Shown: in pieces, positions 1 to 5,439 of the stretch | Layout of the letters: every line of letters begins with the position of its first letter | Numbering within the stretch: the first letter of the stretch is position 1 | Assembly (NCBI GenBank): GCA_014380705.1 | Contig: JACMJI010000391.1 | Location: 1 to 5,439 of the forward strand | Direction of reading: 5' to 3' | Source: Gorillibacterium sp. | Lineage (GTDB): Bacteria; Bacillota; Bacilli; Paenibacillales; NBRC-103111 | DNA length: 5,439 nt | Position numbers and translations under genes: made by a program | The notes under the pieces: generated by a model | What the model was told of the DNA's origin: nothing | Database searches by the model: none | The model's input: only the letters and a program-made list of their open reading frames with translations

Positions 1-379
1 ATGAGCTGGGAAGTGAGAACAAGTCGCCAAGCAGAAGACCGAAATAGAGTCCAAGCGCACCAATAATGGCAGGTCCATAGATAATGGTCTGCATCCACCC
101 ACAGAGAAAACCCCAAAACTTACCATAAACCTCTTCTAAATAAACATAGAGACCGCCAGTTTTTGGAATACGGACGCTTACTTCTGCAATCGTCAATCCC
201 CCAGCGATACTAAGTATTCCCCCGAGCACCCAGGCTAAAAGTGCGAGAGACGAGCTTCCGGAGTATTCAATGACCCTACCTGGTTTCATGAAAATCCCTG
301 ACCCGATAACTGTACCCATAACTAGAGACATGGCCACGGCAAGGCCAATCTCTTTTTTTAGCTGACCTGTTTTTTCCAT
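1..379 (-). CDS. steT: SteT-like serine/threonine exchanger, APC family, N-terminal part only
   Basis: This is the first 126 codons of an amino acid permease that continues beyond the left edge of the window. The start codon is at 379-377, preceded by a purine-rich GGGGGAAC site at 394-387. The translation begins with a short charged segment (EKTGQLKKEIG) followed by TM1. TM1 carries the APC-family unwound substrate-binding motif GSGIF at residues 26-30, inside GTVIGSGIFMKPG. TM2 (about 44-68) includes WVLGGILSIAGGLTIAE, then comes the conserved PKTGGLYVYLEEVYG stretch, and TM3 starts near residue 85 with FWGFLCGW. From memory, this closely follows B. subtilis SteT (YkbA, about 438 residues), an exchanger of serine and threonine in the L-amino acid transporter branch. 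Its substrate is inferred from that likeness; another neutral amino acid is possible. It is divergent from threonine synthase, which fits a threonine-related role. No frameshift is seen in the visible part. Confidence 0.88.
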   Translation of the reverse strand, partial: MEKTGQLKKEIGLAVAMSLVMGTVIGSGIFMKPGRVIEYSGSSSLALLAWVLGGILSIAGGLTIAEVSVRIPKTGGLYVYLEEVYGKFWGFLCGWMQTIIYGPAIIGALGLYFGLLLGDLFSLPSS

Positions 380-421
380 TTTTCTCGTTCCCCCATGATG
401 TTTCAAATGTCTGACCAGAAT

Positions 422-450
422 ATTATAACATTTTTTAGAATAAGTAAAAA
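422..450 (-). promoter_or_regulatory. Predicted sigma-A promoter of the steT-like gene (extended -10)
   Basis: Read on the minus strand, a perfect TATAAT lies at 427-422 and is preceded by TG one base upstream, giving TGTTATAAT, an extended -10 element. The -35 region is poor: TTTTTA at 450-445 with a 17-base spacer. Extended -10 promoters tolerate a weak -35. Transcription would begin near 415, leaving about 35 bases of leader before the start codon at 379. Confidence 0.6.
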
Positions 451-539
451 TCATGAATCGTTGTTTAATTAGAGATTATTGTATTAGAGAAGGTAAAGTA
501 ATTCCGATAACCCCCCAATACCCATTAATAAATTTTGGC

Positions 540-584
540 TTGGTGATAGTCTCAACAAGAGGTAAAATAGAAGATAACTATAAT
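540..584 (+). promoter_or_regulatory. Candidate promoter region of thrC
   Basis: Two overlapping possibilities are visible. TTGGTG at 540-545 is followed after 17 bases by TAAAAT at 563-568 (5 of 6 matches to the -10). A perfect TATAAT lies at 579-584 but has no recognisable -35 at 16-18 bases. Either would give a leader of roughly 40-70 bases before the thrC ribosome binding site. I see no T-box antiterminator consensus in this leader. Confidence 0.4.
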
Positions 585-633
585 CGTTTATCATGTTTTC
601 GGCGTTATTCTTGTCACCTGGAAATCAAACAAT

Positions 634-638
634 GGAGG
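634..638 (+). promoter_or_regulatory. Ribosome binding site that sets the thrC start
   Basis: GGAGG lies six bases before the ATG at 645-647. The frame stays open back to an ATG at 453, but that codon has no Shine-Dalgarno sequence. This site, together with the family-typical beginning MKYISTRG, fixes the start at 645. Confidence 0.85.
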
Positions 639-644
639 ATGAGT

Positions 645-2057
645 ATGAAGTATATAAGCACAAGAGGGCAAGTTGAACCTAAAGGATTTATCGATACGGT
701 GTTAATGGGGTTGGCTGATGATGGCGGACTGATGGTTCCTGAAGAAATACCTGTTGTTTCCGAAGCAACCCTTCAGGAATGGAAGAAACTCAGCTATGAG
801 GAGTTATTTCTGGAAATTTTTGCTTATTATACTAATGACGAGATCCCATATGCGGAGCTAAAGGAAATGGTTCATATAAGCTACTCCAGCTTCCGTGACC
901 CACAGGTAGCACCGGTTAAGAAAATCAATGAAACTCTTTCTATACTAGAGCTTTTCCACGGCCCGACCTTTGCTTTTAAAGATGTGGCTCTGCAATTTAT
1001 GGGTGAGCTTTACTCCTATATCTCCAAGAAACAGGGTAAGATCATTCATATTCTTGGCGCAACTTCAGGAGATACTGGTGCTGCGGCAATCCAAGGTGTT
1101 CGCGGTAAAGCAGGCATCAAGATCTGCATACTACACCCCCATCAGAAGGTAAGTAAAGTACAAGAACTACAAATGACAACCGTGGATGACGCAAACGTAT
1201 TGAACCTTTCTGTAAAGGGTAACTTCGATGATTGCCAGAAAATCATCAAAGAGCTGTTTGCGGATTTGGATTTTAAGAGCAAGCACCACCTGCGGGCGAT
1301 CAATTCGATCAATTTTGTCCGTATTCTTGCTCAGACCGTTTATTATTTCTATGCTTATTTGCAAGTAGAGCAAGACGATCAAGCGCAGAAAATCAACTTC
1401 ATCGTGCCATCGGGCAATTTTGGCAATATATTCTCTGGCTTCCTAGCGCAAAAAATGGGCTTGCCGATCCATAAGCTGATTATTGCAACGAATGAGAATA
1501 ACATTCTCGAGCGGTTTGTACAAACCGGCGAATATAAACCAGGTGAGTTTAGAGGTACGCATAGTCCATCGATGGATATTCAAGTAGCGAGCAATTTTGA
1601 ACGGTATTTGTATTACCTCGTGGGACAAGATGCGGAGAAAGTTTCTGCTTACATGACAACGCTGCAAACAGAGGGCCGAATCCTATTGCAGCCAGAAGCC
1701 CTGCTGCAAGCACAATCCGACTTCTCCGCTTATGGAGTAAAGAATCAGGAATGCTTAGAGATTATCCAAAAATACAATACCGAATCCAAGTATTTGTTGG
1801 ATCCGCATACGGCTTGTGGTGTTGCAGCCTATGACACTCTAGGCATGTCAGATGAGGAATATGTGACTTTCGCGACAGCGCATCCCGCCAAGTTCGACGA
1901 AGCGATCAAGTTGTGCAGTATTGAGCAACAGTTTCCAGCAGAGATTAAACAATTGTTCACAAAGCCGCAGTATCAGACCATCGTCGAGCACGATAAAGCG
2001 GAAGTCATTCGTCAGCTTGAAGTCTTTTATAATATCAGTGACAAATCATTGTTATAA
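645..2057 (+). CDS. thrC: Threonine synthase, long (Thr_synth_N plus PLP domain) type
   Basis: Threonine synthase converts O-phosphohomoserine and water to L-threonine and phosphate, the last step of threonine biosynthesis, using pyridoxal phosphate in the cytoplasm. The 470-residue product begins MKYISTRG, the usual start of the family's N-terminal domain. Visible signatures are LFHGPTFAFKDVALQFMG with the probable PLP-binding lysine at residue 112, the SGDTG phosphate-binding loop at 141-145, PSGNFGN at 255-261, SPSMDIQVASNFERY at 307-321, DPHTA at 386-390, and ATAHPAKF at 410-417. Length and motifs match the longer E. coli/clostridial type rather than the roughly 350-residue B. subtilis ThrC. 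All key motifs are intact, so the enzyme should be active. It appears monocistronic, with a terminator about 50 bases after its stop. It is divergent from a Ser/Thr exchanger, and hom and thrB are absent from the window, so it may be an orphan or second threonine synthase copy. Confidence 0.95.
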   Translation: MKYISTRGQVEPKGFIDTVLMGLADDGGLMVPEEIPVVSEATLQEWKKLSYEELFLEIFAYYTNDEIPYAELKEMVHISYSSFRDPQVAPVKKINETLSILELFHGPTFAFKDVALQFMGELYSYISKKQGKIIHILGATSGDTGAAAIQGVRGKAGIKICILHPHQKVSKVQELQMTTVDDANVLNLSVKGNFDDCQKIIKELFADLDFKSKHHLRAINSINFVRILAQTVYYFYAYLQVEQDDQAQKINFIVPSGNFGNIFSGFLAQKMGLPIHKLIIATNENNILERFVQTGEYKPGEFRGTHSPSMDIQVASNFERYLYYLVGQDAEKVSAYMTTLQTEGRILLQPEALLQAQSDFSAYGVKNQECLEIIQKYNTESKYLLDPHTACGVAAYDTLGMSDEEYVTFATAHPAKFDEAIKLCSIEQQFPAEIKQLFTKPQYQTIVEHDKAEVIRQLEVFYNISDKSLL

Positions 2058-2105
2058 AAGACTGCCGAAATGTTCAACTAAAAACGATCATTTTCAGACA
2101 AAATA

Positions 2106-2136
2106 AGCCGTTCACAGCCCAGAGCTATGAACGGCT
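2106..2136 (+). terminator. Probable intrinsic terminator after thrC
   Basis: AGCCGTTCA at 2106-2114 pairs perfectly with TGAACGGCT at 2128-2136. The loop can form three further pairs (AGC 2116-2118 with GCT 2124-2126). The following T run is short and interrupted (TTTCGCATTATA), so termination may be incomplete and some read-through into the next gene is possible. Confidence 0.65.
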
Positions 2137-2166
2137 TTCGCATTATAGCCTCTTGACGTATATAAT
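2137..2166 (+). promoter_or_regulatory. Candidate promoter of the three-gene plus-strand unit
   Basis: A perfect TATAAT lies at 2161-2166. The best -35 match at acceptable spacing is TTCGCA at 2137-2142 (4 of 6, 18-base spacer), which directly abuts the thrC terminator. The attractive TTGACG at 2153-2158 is only two bases from this -10, and no good -10 lies 17 bases after it. The start of transcription would be near 2173, leaving a leader of about 100 bases. Confidence 0.45.
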
Positions 2167-2260
2167 AGAGGGGAAGCCAAAATCGGGATGACTCGCATGA
2201 CAGATAAGGTTACAATAGGTTATGGATAATAGCTATCATGTCAAGATTGCCGATCAGAGT

Positions 2261-2265
2261 AGGAG
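2261..2265 (+). promoter_or_regulatory. Ribosome binding site favouring a start at 2277
   Basis: AGGAG sits eleven bases before the ATG at 2277-2279. The spacing is a little long, but the alternative in-frame ATG at 2238 has only a weak GGAT upstream. An in-frame stop at 2205-2207 rules out starts further upstream than 2208. Confidence 0.5.
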
Positions 2266-2276
2266 CGAAGCGTAGA

Positions 2277-2798
2277 ATGTTTGATCCGACCGTTTTTGAA
2301 AATTTGAAGGTAGCAATAGAGAACCATCTCTATGATTTGGACAATGTTGAGTGTAGGATTCTGGTTACAAACCGAGTCAATCGGATGGAAATGTCTGTTA
2401 TGTCACGGGAATTTGCCCTTCAATTCAGATTAACTGATCAGAACCAAGTTACAGCTGAGATTCGACTTTTGGCATCCATCAAGGATTTAGCCGACGAGAT
2501 TCTAGAAACACCTAATGAAAAACCAGCCTGTACACTTAGTATGCGTTTTGAGATGCCTATTAAGAACGTGGATCTTCAATGTTCCGCTATCGATGGGGTT
2601 ATGCGTAAGCTTTGGAACCCGGAGCTTAAACCTACACAAACGCTAAGTTATATTTATGGGGATGCACCGGAGAATCAGCTCAATACAATTGATTTAGAGT
2701 TTAACCGTCGAATCAGTGAAGATCAAATGGATGACATTCCTGAACTGATTGATTACATGCTGCTTACCCTTACGCAATTAAATGAAATCTTGATCTGA
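2277..2798 (+). CDS. Conserved-looking protein of unknown function, 173 residues
   Basis: I do not recognise this protein. Starting at 2277 it begins MFDPTVFENLKVAIENHLYDLD and looks soluble and acidic, with no signal peptide or membrane segment. The pattern suggests an alternating alpha/beta fold: an N-terminal helix (about 3-18), strands around CRILVTNRVNRMEMSVMS and FALQFRLTD, a helix near residues 70-80, a strand around CTLSMRFEMPI, and a C-terminal helix rich in Asp, Glu and Leu (DIPELIDYMLLTLTQLNEIL). The frame is also open to an ATG at 2238, which would add 13 residues (MSRLPIRVGAKRR); the poorer ribosome site there makes me prefer 2277. It is the first gene of a likely three-gene unit, 30 bases before the next start. 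Coding use resembles its neighbours and there is no sign of decay. No function can be assigned from sequence alone. Confidence 0.75.
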   Translation: MFDPTVFENLKVAIENHLYDLDNVECRILVTNRVNRMEMSVMSREFALQFRLTDQNQVTAEIRLLASIKDLADEILETPNEKPACTLSMRFEMPIKNVDLQCSAIDGVMRKLWNPELKPTQTLSYIYGDAPENQLNTIDLEFNRRISEDQMDDIPELIDYMLLTLTQLNEILI

Positions 2799-2816
2799 GA
2801 ACAATAATTAATGAAA

Positions 2817-2822
2817 AGAGGA
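2817..2822 (+). promoter_or_regulatory. Ribosome binding site placing a TTG start at 2829
   Basis: AGAGGA lies six bases before TTG at 2829-2831. The ATG at 2811 in the same frame has no purine-rich site upstream (TGAGAACAATAATTA), and its own first codons make up this binding site. The TTG start is therefore preferred. Confidence 0.6.
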
Positions 2823-2828
2823 ATAGCA

Positions 2829-3095
2829 TTGAACGAAACGACAAATCAGTCTATTTTGGGTAAATTCTGCGCGAAAACGGTTGGCTCAACGATCGTGGTT
2901 ACAGAAATCGGTGTTGTTAAGAAAGTCACTAATCGGACGATACATGTGGATTGGGGCAAGAAAACGTGGATTTATCAGAATAAGGACTTTCGTTGGGTTC
3001 CATTAACGAAGGATGAGTTCGAGAGAAAGTACCAGAAGAATAGGTTTGCTGAAGACGCACAGAAGCGTGCAGTAGAGCTCGGACTGGAAATATAA
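2829..3095 (+). CDS. Small basic protein of unknown function, TTG start
   Basis: This is an 88-residue protein that I do not recognise. The start is taken as TTG at 2829 because of the well-spaced AGAGGA site; an ATG at 2811 would add six residues. The sequence has a likely small beta-rich core at residues 20-58 (STIVVTEIGVVKKVTNRTIHVDWGKKTWIYQNKDFRWVP), whose short strands and turns recall a small SH3-like barrel. A charged helical tail follows (KDEFERKYQKNRFAEDAQKRAVELGL). No cysteine pairs, signal peptide or membrane segment are present; one cysteine lies at residue 14. The barrel idea is a guess from pattern only. The gene lies close after the preceding unknown gene with no terminator between them, so the two are probably co-transcribed. 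The 75-base gap to the exporter gene also lacks a hairpin terminator. Confidence 0.72.
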   Translation: MNETTNQSILGKFCAKTVGSTIVVTEIGVVKKVTNRTIHVDWGKKTWIYQNKDFRWVPLTKDEFERKYQKNRFAEDAQKRAVELGLEI

Positions 3096-3170
3096 TAGTA
3101 AGAAACACAGATTGAGACTGGTGGTAAGGTGTAATGATTTCATTTCTGAAGGATAATGCGAGGTGGTCTT

Positions 3171-4073
3171 ATGAAACGAATAATCGGCATGAGAAACATC
3201 AAAACTGCCTTAGCCATTTTTATATGTGTAGTAATCGCATCCTTCATGAAATTGGAATATCCATTCTATGCAGCAATAGCAACCGTTATTTCGATGGAGA
3301 ACTCGGTGACCAATTCTTTTACAGCTGGCAAGAATAGAATGATGGGTACTTTTGTTGGGGCTGCTACTGGGTTATTATTTGCCACTTTCGATCCTGGTAA
3401 TATCTATTATTGTGCACTTGGAATTATAATGTTAATTTATTTATGCAATTTGCTGAAATGGAACAAAGCGATTTCAATTGCAAGCATTGTTTTTCTCGCT
3501 ATCATGTTGAATTTAGATGAGGATACCCCGTTTCAGTATAGTTTAAACCGTATAACTGATACCTTAATCGGGGTAAGCGTAGCGGTATTGGTCAATTACT
3601 TCGTGTTCCCGCCCAAGCATGAAGTGAATCTTCGTAAAGCTCGAAGATCTTTAGCTAAGAGTATAACCCATGCCATGGAATTGCTTGTGCTAAAAGAAGA
3701 GGCGAACCTAAAAAGTGTGAGATCGCAGATTAAGGCTCTAGAGAAGTTCCTTGAGCTGTCTCGTGAAGAATTCCGTTTGGTCAAAGACGGCGGTGATACA
3801 ATAGAAGAGATTATGGATGAATTGGATTCATACAAGCAGATCTATGAGCATCTTAAGATGATTCAGAAACTAGGTGTTTCCTACAGCCTTCATACAGAGA
3901 ATATGGCCAGGCTCGGAAATCAGTTTCTCCAGGATGATTCGCGTGGGCAGGAGACGGACCCGCAATACATTGTCTACAACTATCATGTGAATTGGATGCT
4001 TGATGAGTTTGAAAGCTTGGGCCTGCCGCTTCCCTTCGGAATCAAAACGAAAGGTGAATTGACAAGCAGCTAA
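3171..4073 (+). CDS. FUSC-like aromatic acid exporter (ArAE) family membrane protein
   Basis: This is a 300-residue membrane protein. The start at 3171 is chosen because GAGGTGGT at 3160-3167 fits the 16S rRNA tail; an ATG at 3156 would add five residues but has a site only two bases away. About six membrane segments occupy residues 9-27, 30-45, 56-73, 77-95, 99-115 and 128-147. They include the family-like NRMMGTFVGAATG (55-67) and NRITDTLIG (126-134) motifs that open the third and sixth segments. After PPKHEVNLRKARRS the remaining 150 residues are a charged, helical, probably coiled-coil cytoplasmic domain. The architecture matches the single-FUSC ArAE_1 (DUF939) group found in Bacillus and relatives, for example YqjA. 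The family name comes from aromatic acid efflux in other members; the substrate here is unknown. It is the last gene of its unit and is followed closely by a strong terminator. Confidence 0.85.
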   Translation: MKRIIGMRNIKTALAIFICVVIASFMKLEYPFYAAIATVISMENSVTNSFTAGKNRMMGTFVGAATGLLFATFDPGNIYYCALGIIMLIYLCNLLKWNKAISIASIVFLAIMLNLDEDTPFQYSLNRITDTLIGVSVAVLVNYFVFPPKHEVNLRKARRSLAKSITHAMELLVLKEEANLKSVRSQIKALEKFLELSREEFRLVKDGGDTIEEIMDELDSYKQIYEHLKMIQKLGVSYSLHTENMARLGNQFLQDDSRGQETDPQYIVYNYHVNWMLDEFESLGLPLPFGIKTKGELTSS

Positions 4074-4082
4074 ATGAATAAA

Positions 4083-4126
4083 AAACCGCAGTCTAGCCAG
4101 CAAATGCTGGTTTAAGACTGCGGTTT
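4083..4126. terminator. Strong bidirectional terminator between convergent genes
   Basis: AAACCGCAGTCT at 4083-4094 pairs perfectly over 12 bases with AGACTGCGGTTT at 4115-4126. The apex is a second five-pair hairpin (CCAGC 4097-4101 with GCTGG 4106-4110, loop AAAT). On the plus strand the tail is TTTGTCCTTTT; on the minus strand it ends in a run of six T followed by ATTCATTT. It can therefore terminate both the exporter gene from the left and the minus-strand gene that stops at 4143. Confidence 0.9.
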
Positions 4127-4142
4127 GTCCTTTTGATCCTTC

Positions 4143-4643
4143 TTAATCATTTTTTTGGAGCGTAAATTCTTCATCCCGCAAATACTCTTCGGCTTCAGCA
4201 CGGGTTTCAAATGCCATATCGAGGTTTGCGCCGGAGTAGAGGTACCATAAATCGTCCTCGTTCTTAAGCAATAGCTTCTGACCATCGGGGTTCATCCAAG
4301 TTTGGCCTTGCTCAGGATTCGTATCGGGTGCCTTTTTCTTGTTCTTGACTTCGACTTCTGGTTTCTTTGTTGAAAGGGAGCGAATGGATTCTTCTAGGAG
4401 TGCTCGTAGTTCACCCTCAGAGTAATCGCGAATGTTCACAAATCCTTTTGCATCCACTTCATAACCAGGGAGTAAACCGGCAAAAATAAACCCATTACCG
4501 TTTGGATGAAGATGATAAACAACAATTTTCTTATCATGTTCGCTTTCTTCATAATGGAAATTAACTCTTCCCATGGATACATCTTTTCGTTCTAACTCGG
4601 GGTAGGATTCTAATATTATCATTTTTTGATCAAAAGTAAGCAT
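4143..4643 (-). CDS. Two-part soluble protein of unknown function, 166 residues
   Basis: I do not recognise a family. The start at 4643-4641 is secured by a perfect AGGAGG at 4655-4650 with a six-base gap; the frame is open eight codons further upstream, but without a ribosome site. The protein has two segments. Residues 1-90 (MLTFDQKMIILESYPELERKD, then strand-like VNFHYEES and KIVVYHLHPNGNGFIFAGLLPGY, then helix SEGELRALLEESIRSL) look like a mixed alpha/beta domain. Residues 91-112 are a Lys/Glu/Pro-rich linker. Residues 113-160 (WMNPDGQKLLLKNEDDLWYLYSG, then ETRAEAEEYLRDEEF) look like a small beta-hairpin plus helix module. There is no signal peptide or membrane segment. It is transcribed alone from a well-formed promoter overlapped by an inverted repeat and ends at the shared terminator. 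Its tight-looking control is the only hint to its role. Confidence 0.8.
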   Translation of the reverse strand: MLTFDQKMIILESYPELERKDVSMGRVNFHYEESEHDKKIVVYHLHPNGNGFIFAGLLPGYEVDAKGFVNIRDYSEGELRALLEESIRSLSTKKPEVEVKNKKKAPDTNPEQGQTWMNPDGQKLLLKNEDDLWYLYSGANLDMAFETRAEAEEYLRDEEFTLQKND

Positions 4644-4678
4644 GAAAATCCTCCTGGATAGGCTCATTTGTGCCTGTC

Positions 4679-4707
4679 ATTGTACCATATTCCCTGGTAC
4701 AAGCCAA
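4679..4707 (-). promoter_or_regulatory. Promoter of the minus-strand unknown gene
   Basis: On the minus strand TTGGCT at 4707-4702 is followed after exactly 17 bases by TACAAT at 4684-4679. TGG directly precedes the -10, giving an extended -10 (TGGTACAAT). Transcription would start near 4672, about 17 bases before the AGGAGG site. This is the best-formed complete promoter in the window. Confidence 0.75.
4680..4702. promoter_or_regulatory. Operator-like inverted repeat overlapping the promoter
   Basis: TTGTACCA at 4680-4687 and TGGTACAA at 4695-4702 form a perfect 8-base inverted repeat around a 7-base centre (TATTCCC). The 23-base dyad covers most of the -10, the whole spacer and the edge of the -35 of the minus-strand promoter. 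This placement is typical of a repressor or spacer-binding regulator site. There is no T run after it, so it is not a terminator. The binding protein is unknown; dyads of GTAC type are used by some GntR-family regulators, which is only a suggestion. Confidence 0.6.
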
Positions 4708-4876
4708 CAAAATAACTGTGAAAGGATAAGGATTCCCCCAATCCCAGGGTTTGATGCGGTTTGGTGGAAATTGGAATGGAAGCCAGGAGTGGACGTTTGC
4801 AATAGATGTAACATTTTCGCATGAACTTACGTCTAAGAAGCGTAGTGATAATCGAATCAATGAGGAGAGACCTGGA

Positions 4877-5281
4877 ATGAACAACTTGCCTGCAACAAGA
4901 AGTGAGCGCTGGCTTCTGTGGATGTTAATTTATGGGTTACTCTTTTCGCTTTTGCTGTTAATCAATCGGTTCGTTGTAATCGGGCAAACGTTTGATATTG
5001 GATTTGCCCTTCGCTTCGTGTTGTTGGCTTTTGTTGTATCCGGTGTAGTCAATGGCTTTGGTTGGCTTGGTGCAAAGTACATTTGGATGATCACGACGCT
5101 TGGCCTTGTGATTGGCCTTGGGCTTATGTATTTCTATTCAGCTCGGGATTTAACGGGTTGGGAGGACTTGGCCAGCATTCTTGGGCTTATGGAAGGTCTC
5201 CTCATCGGATTCGTTGTTGGTGTCTTAGTGGAGGGCGTGTACTTGATCATGAAAGGGCGCCGTCGCAGCAATATCAAATAA
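4877..5281 (+). CDS. Small four-helix membrane protein of unknown function
   Basis: This is a 134-residue hydrophobic protein that I do not recognise. The start at 4877 is preceded by GAGGAGA (4862-4868), nine bases from its core to the ATG. The frame is open for 42 further codons upstream to an ATG at 4751, but that extension (MMRFGGNWNGSQEWTFAIDV and so on) is polar, lacks a good ribosome site and overlaps the regulatory region. Predicted membrane segments lie at about residues 12-34, 41-62, 67-88 and 101-125, with a short charged loop (SARDLTGWEDLAS, 88-100) before the last. The tail KGRRRSNIK is strongly basic and should lie inside, and an even number of helices puts the N-terminus inside too. 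Glycine-rich helices (GLVIGLGLMY, GLLIGFVVGVLVEG) suggest close packing. No catalytic or transport motif is visible. It is divergent from the unknown minus-strand gene and followed by a terminator, so it is probably transcribed alone. Confidence 0.75.
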   Translation: MNNLPATRSERWLLWMLIYGLLFSLLLLINRFVVIGQTFDIGFALRFVLLAFVVSGVVNGFGWLGAKYIWMITTLGLVIGLGLMYFYSARDLTGWEDLASILGLMEGLLIGFVVGVLVEGVYLIMKGRRRSNIK

Positions 5282-5351
5282 ACAAAAGCTAAACGAAATA
5301 TAGTTTATTTAATCGAGCTTCAAGAATTAATCATTAGCAGCGTAACAACAG

Positions 5352-5395
5352 AAAAATGCAGCCATCATCCTTCGGGGTGTTGACTGCATTTTTTT
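5352..5395 (+). terminator. Intrinsic terminator with UUCG loop
   Basis: AAAAATGCAG at 5352-5361 pairs with CTGCATTTTT at 5384-5393. An interrupted upper stem follows, closed by C5370-G5375 around a TTCG tetraloop, and the hairpin ends in a run of seven T (5389-5395). It lies about 70 bases after the stop of the membrane protein gene. The A-rich left arm also gives five T on the minus strand, so it could serve a gene converging from beyond the right edge. Confidence 0.88.
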
Positions 5396-5439
5396 AGAGA
5401 ATAATGGGTATTAAAAAGGTGTAGACTGACATAGAACAC

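Noticed and set aside
427..450. CodY-like box between the steT promoter elements
   Set aside because: The best alignment to AATTTTCWGAAAATT has about five mismatches, which is expected often in AT-rich DNA.
585..633. T-box or other riboswitch in the thrC leader
   Set aside because: I find no GGTGG-ACCGCG-like antiterminator sequence and no terminator hairpin before the thrC start.
453..644. N-terminal extension of threonine synthase starting at ATG 453
   Set aside because: There is no ribosome site before 453, the extension is not like any threonine synthase, and GGAGG plus MKYISTRG at 645 is the family-typical start.
1167..1667. Minus-strand open frames inside thrC
   Set aside because: They lie wholly opposite conserved threonine synthase coding sequence, have no ribosome sites, and give no recognisable protein.
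2153..2158. TTGACG as a -35 element
   Set aside because: It lies only two bases before TATAAT 2161-2166, and 16-18 bases downstream the sequence (AGCCAAAA) does not resemble a -10.
2188..2229. Short leader peptide (ATG 2188 to stop 2227-2229, 13 codons) before the unknown 173-residue gene
   Set aside because: No well-spaced ribosome site, no run of regulatory codons and no attenuator hairpin follow it.
3134..3337. 67-codon open frame overlapping the start of the exporter gene
   Set aside because: It has a TAAGGTG site nearby, but almost all of it overlaps the exporter gene in another frame, and the product is Asn/His/Cys-rich with no protein-like pattern.
4751..4876. 42-codon upstream extension of the four-helix membrane protein
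   Set aside because: It lacks a convincing ribosome site and lies in a regulatory gap. GAGGAGA before ATG 4877 gives a better start directly ahead of the first membrane helix.

Overview
The window looks like a chromosomal stretch from a Bacillales bacterium, most likely Paenibacillus or a close relative. The basis is strong AGGAGG-type ribosome binding sites, moderately AT-rich codon use, compact intergenic regions with intrinsic terminators, and protein sequences of Gram-positive type. The genus is an inference; there is no rRNA or other marker gene. I see no tRNA or rRNA gene, CRISPR array, insertion sequence, prophage gene or toxin/defence module.

Left part (1-2140): the N-terminal 126 codons of a SteT-like serine/threonine exchanger run off the left edge on the minus strand. 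It is divergent from a complete threonine synthase gene (thrC, 645-2057) of the long type. The 265-base gap holds a good extended -10 promoter for steT, a less certain promoter for thrC, and an imperfect direct repeat. A hairpin at 2106-2136 ends the thrC unit. The pairing of a threonine-producing enzyme with a Ser/Thr exchanger suggests linked threonine supply, but the homoserine pathway genes hom and thrB are not here.

Middle (2140-4135): three plus-strand genes probably read together. They are an unrecognised 173-residue protein, an unrecognised 88-residue protein that I start at a TTG codon, and a 300-residue membrane protein of the FUSC-like aromatic acid exporter (ArAE) type. A strong hairpin at 4083-4126 serves as a terminator from both sides.

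Right part (4140-5439): an unrecognised two-part soluble protein on the minus strand is divergent from an unrecognised 134-residue protein with four predicted membrane segments on the plus strand. Between them lies a well-formed promoter for the minus gene, overlapped by a perfect 8-base inverted repeat with a 7-base centre (4680-4702). This is the most distinctive regulatory signal in the window. A UUCG-loop terminator closes the right-hand gene. Several starts given here are internal to the longest open frames because the ribosome binding sites point to them.
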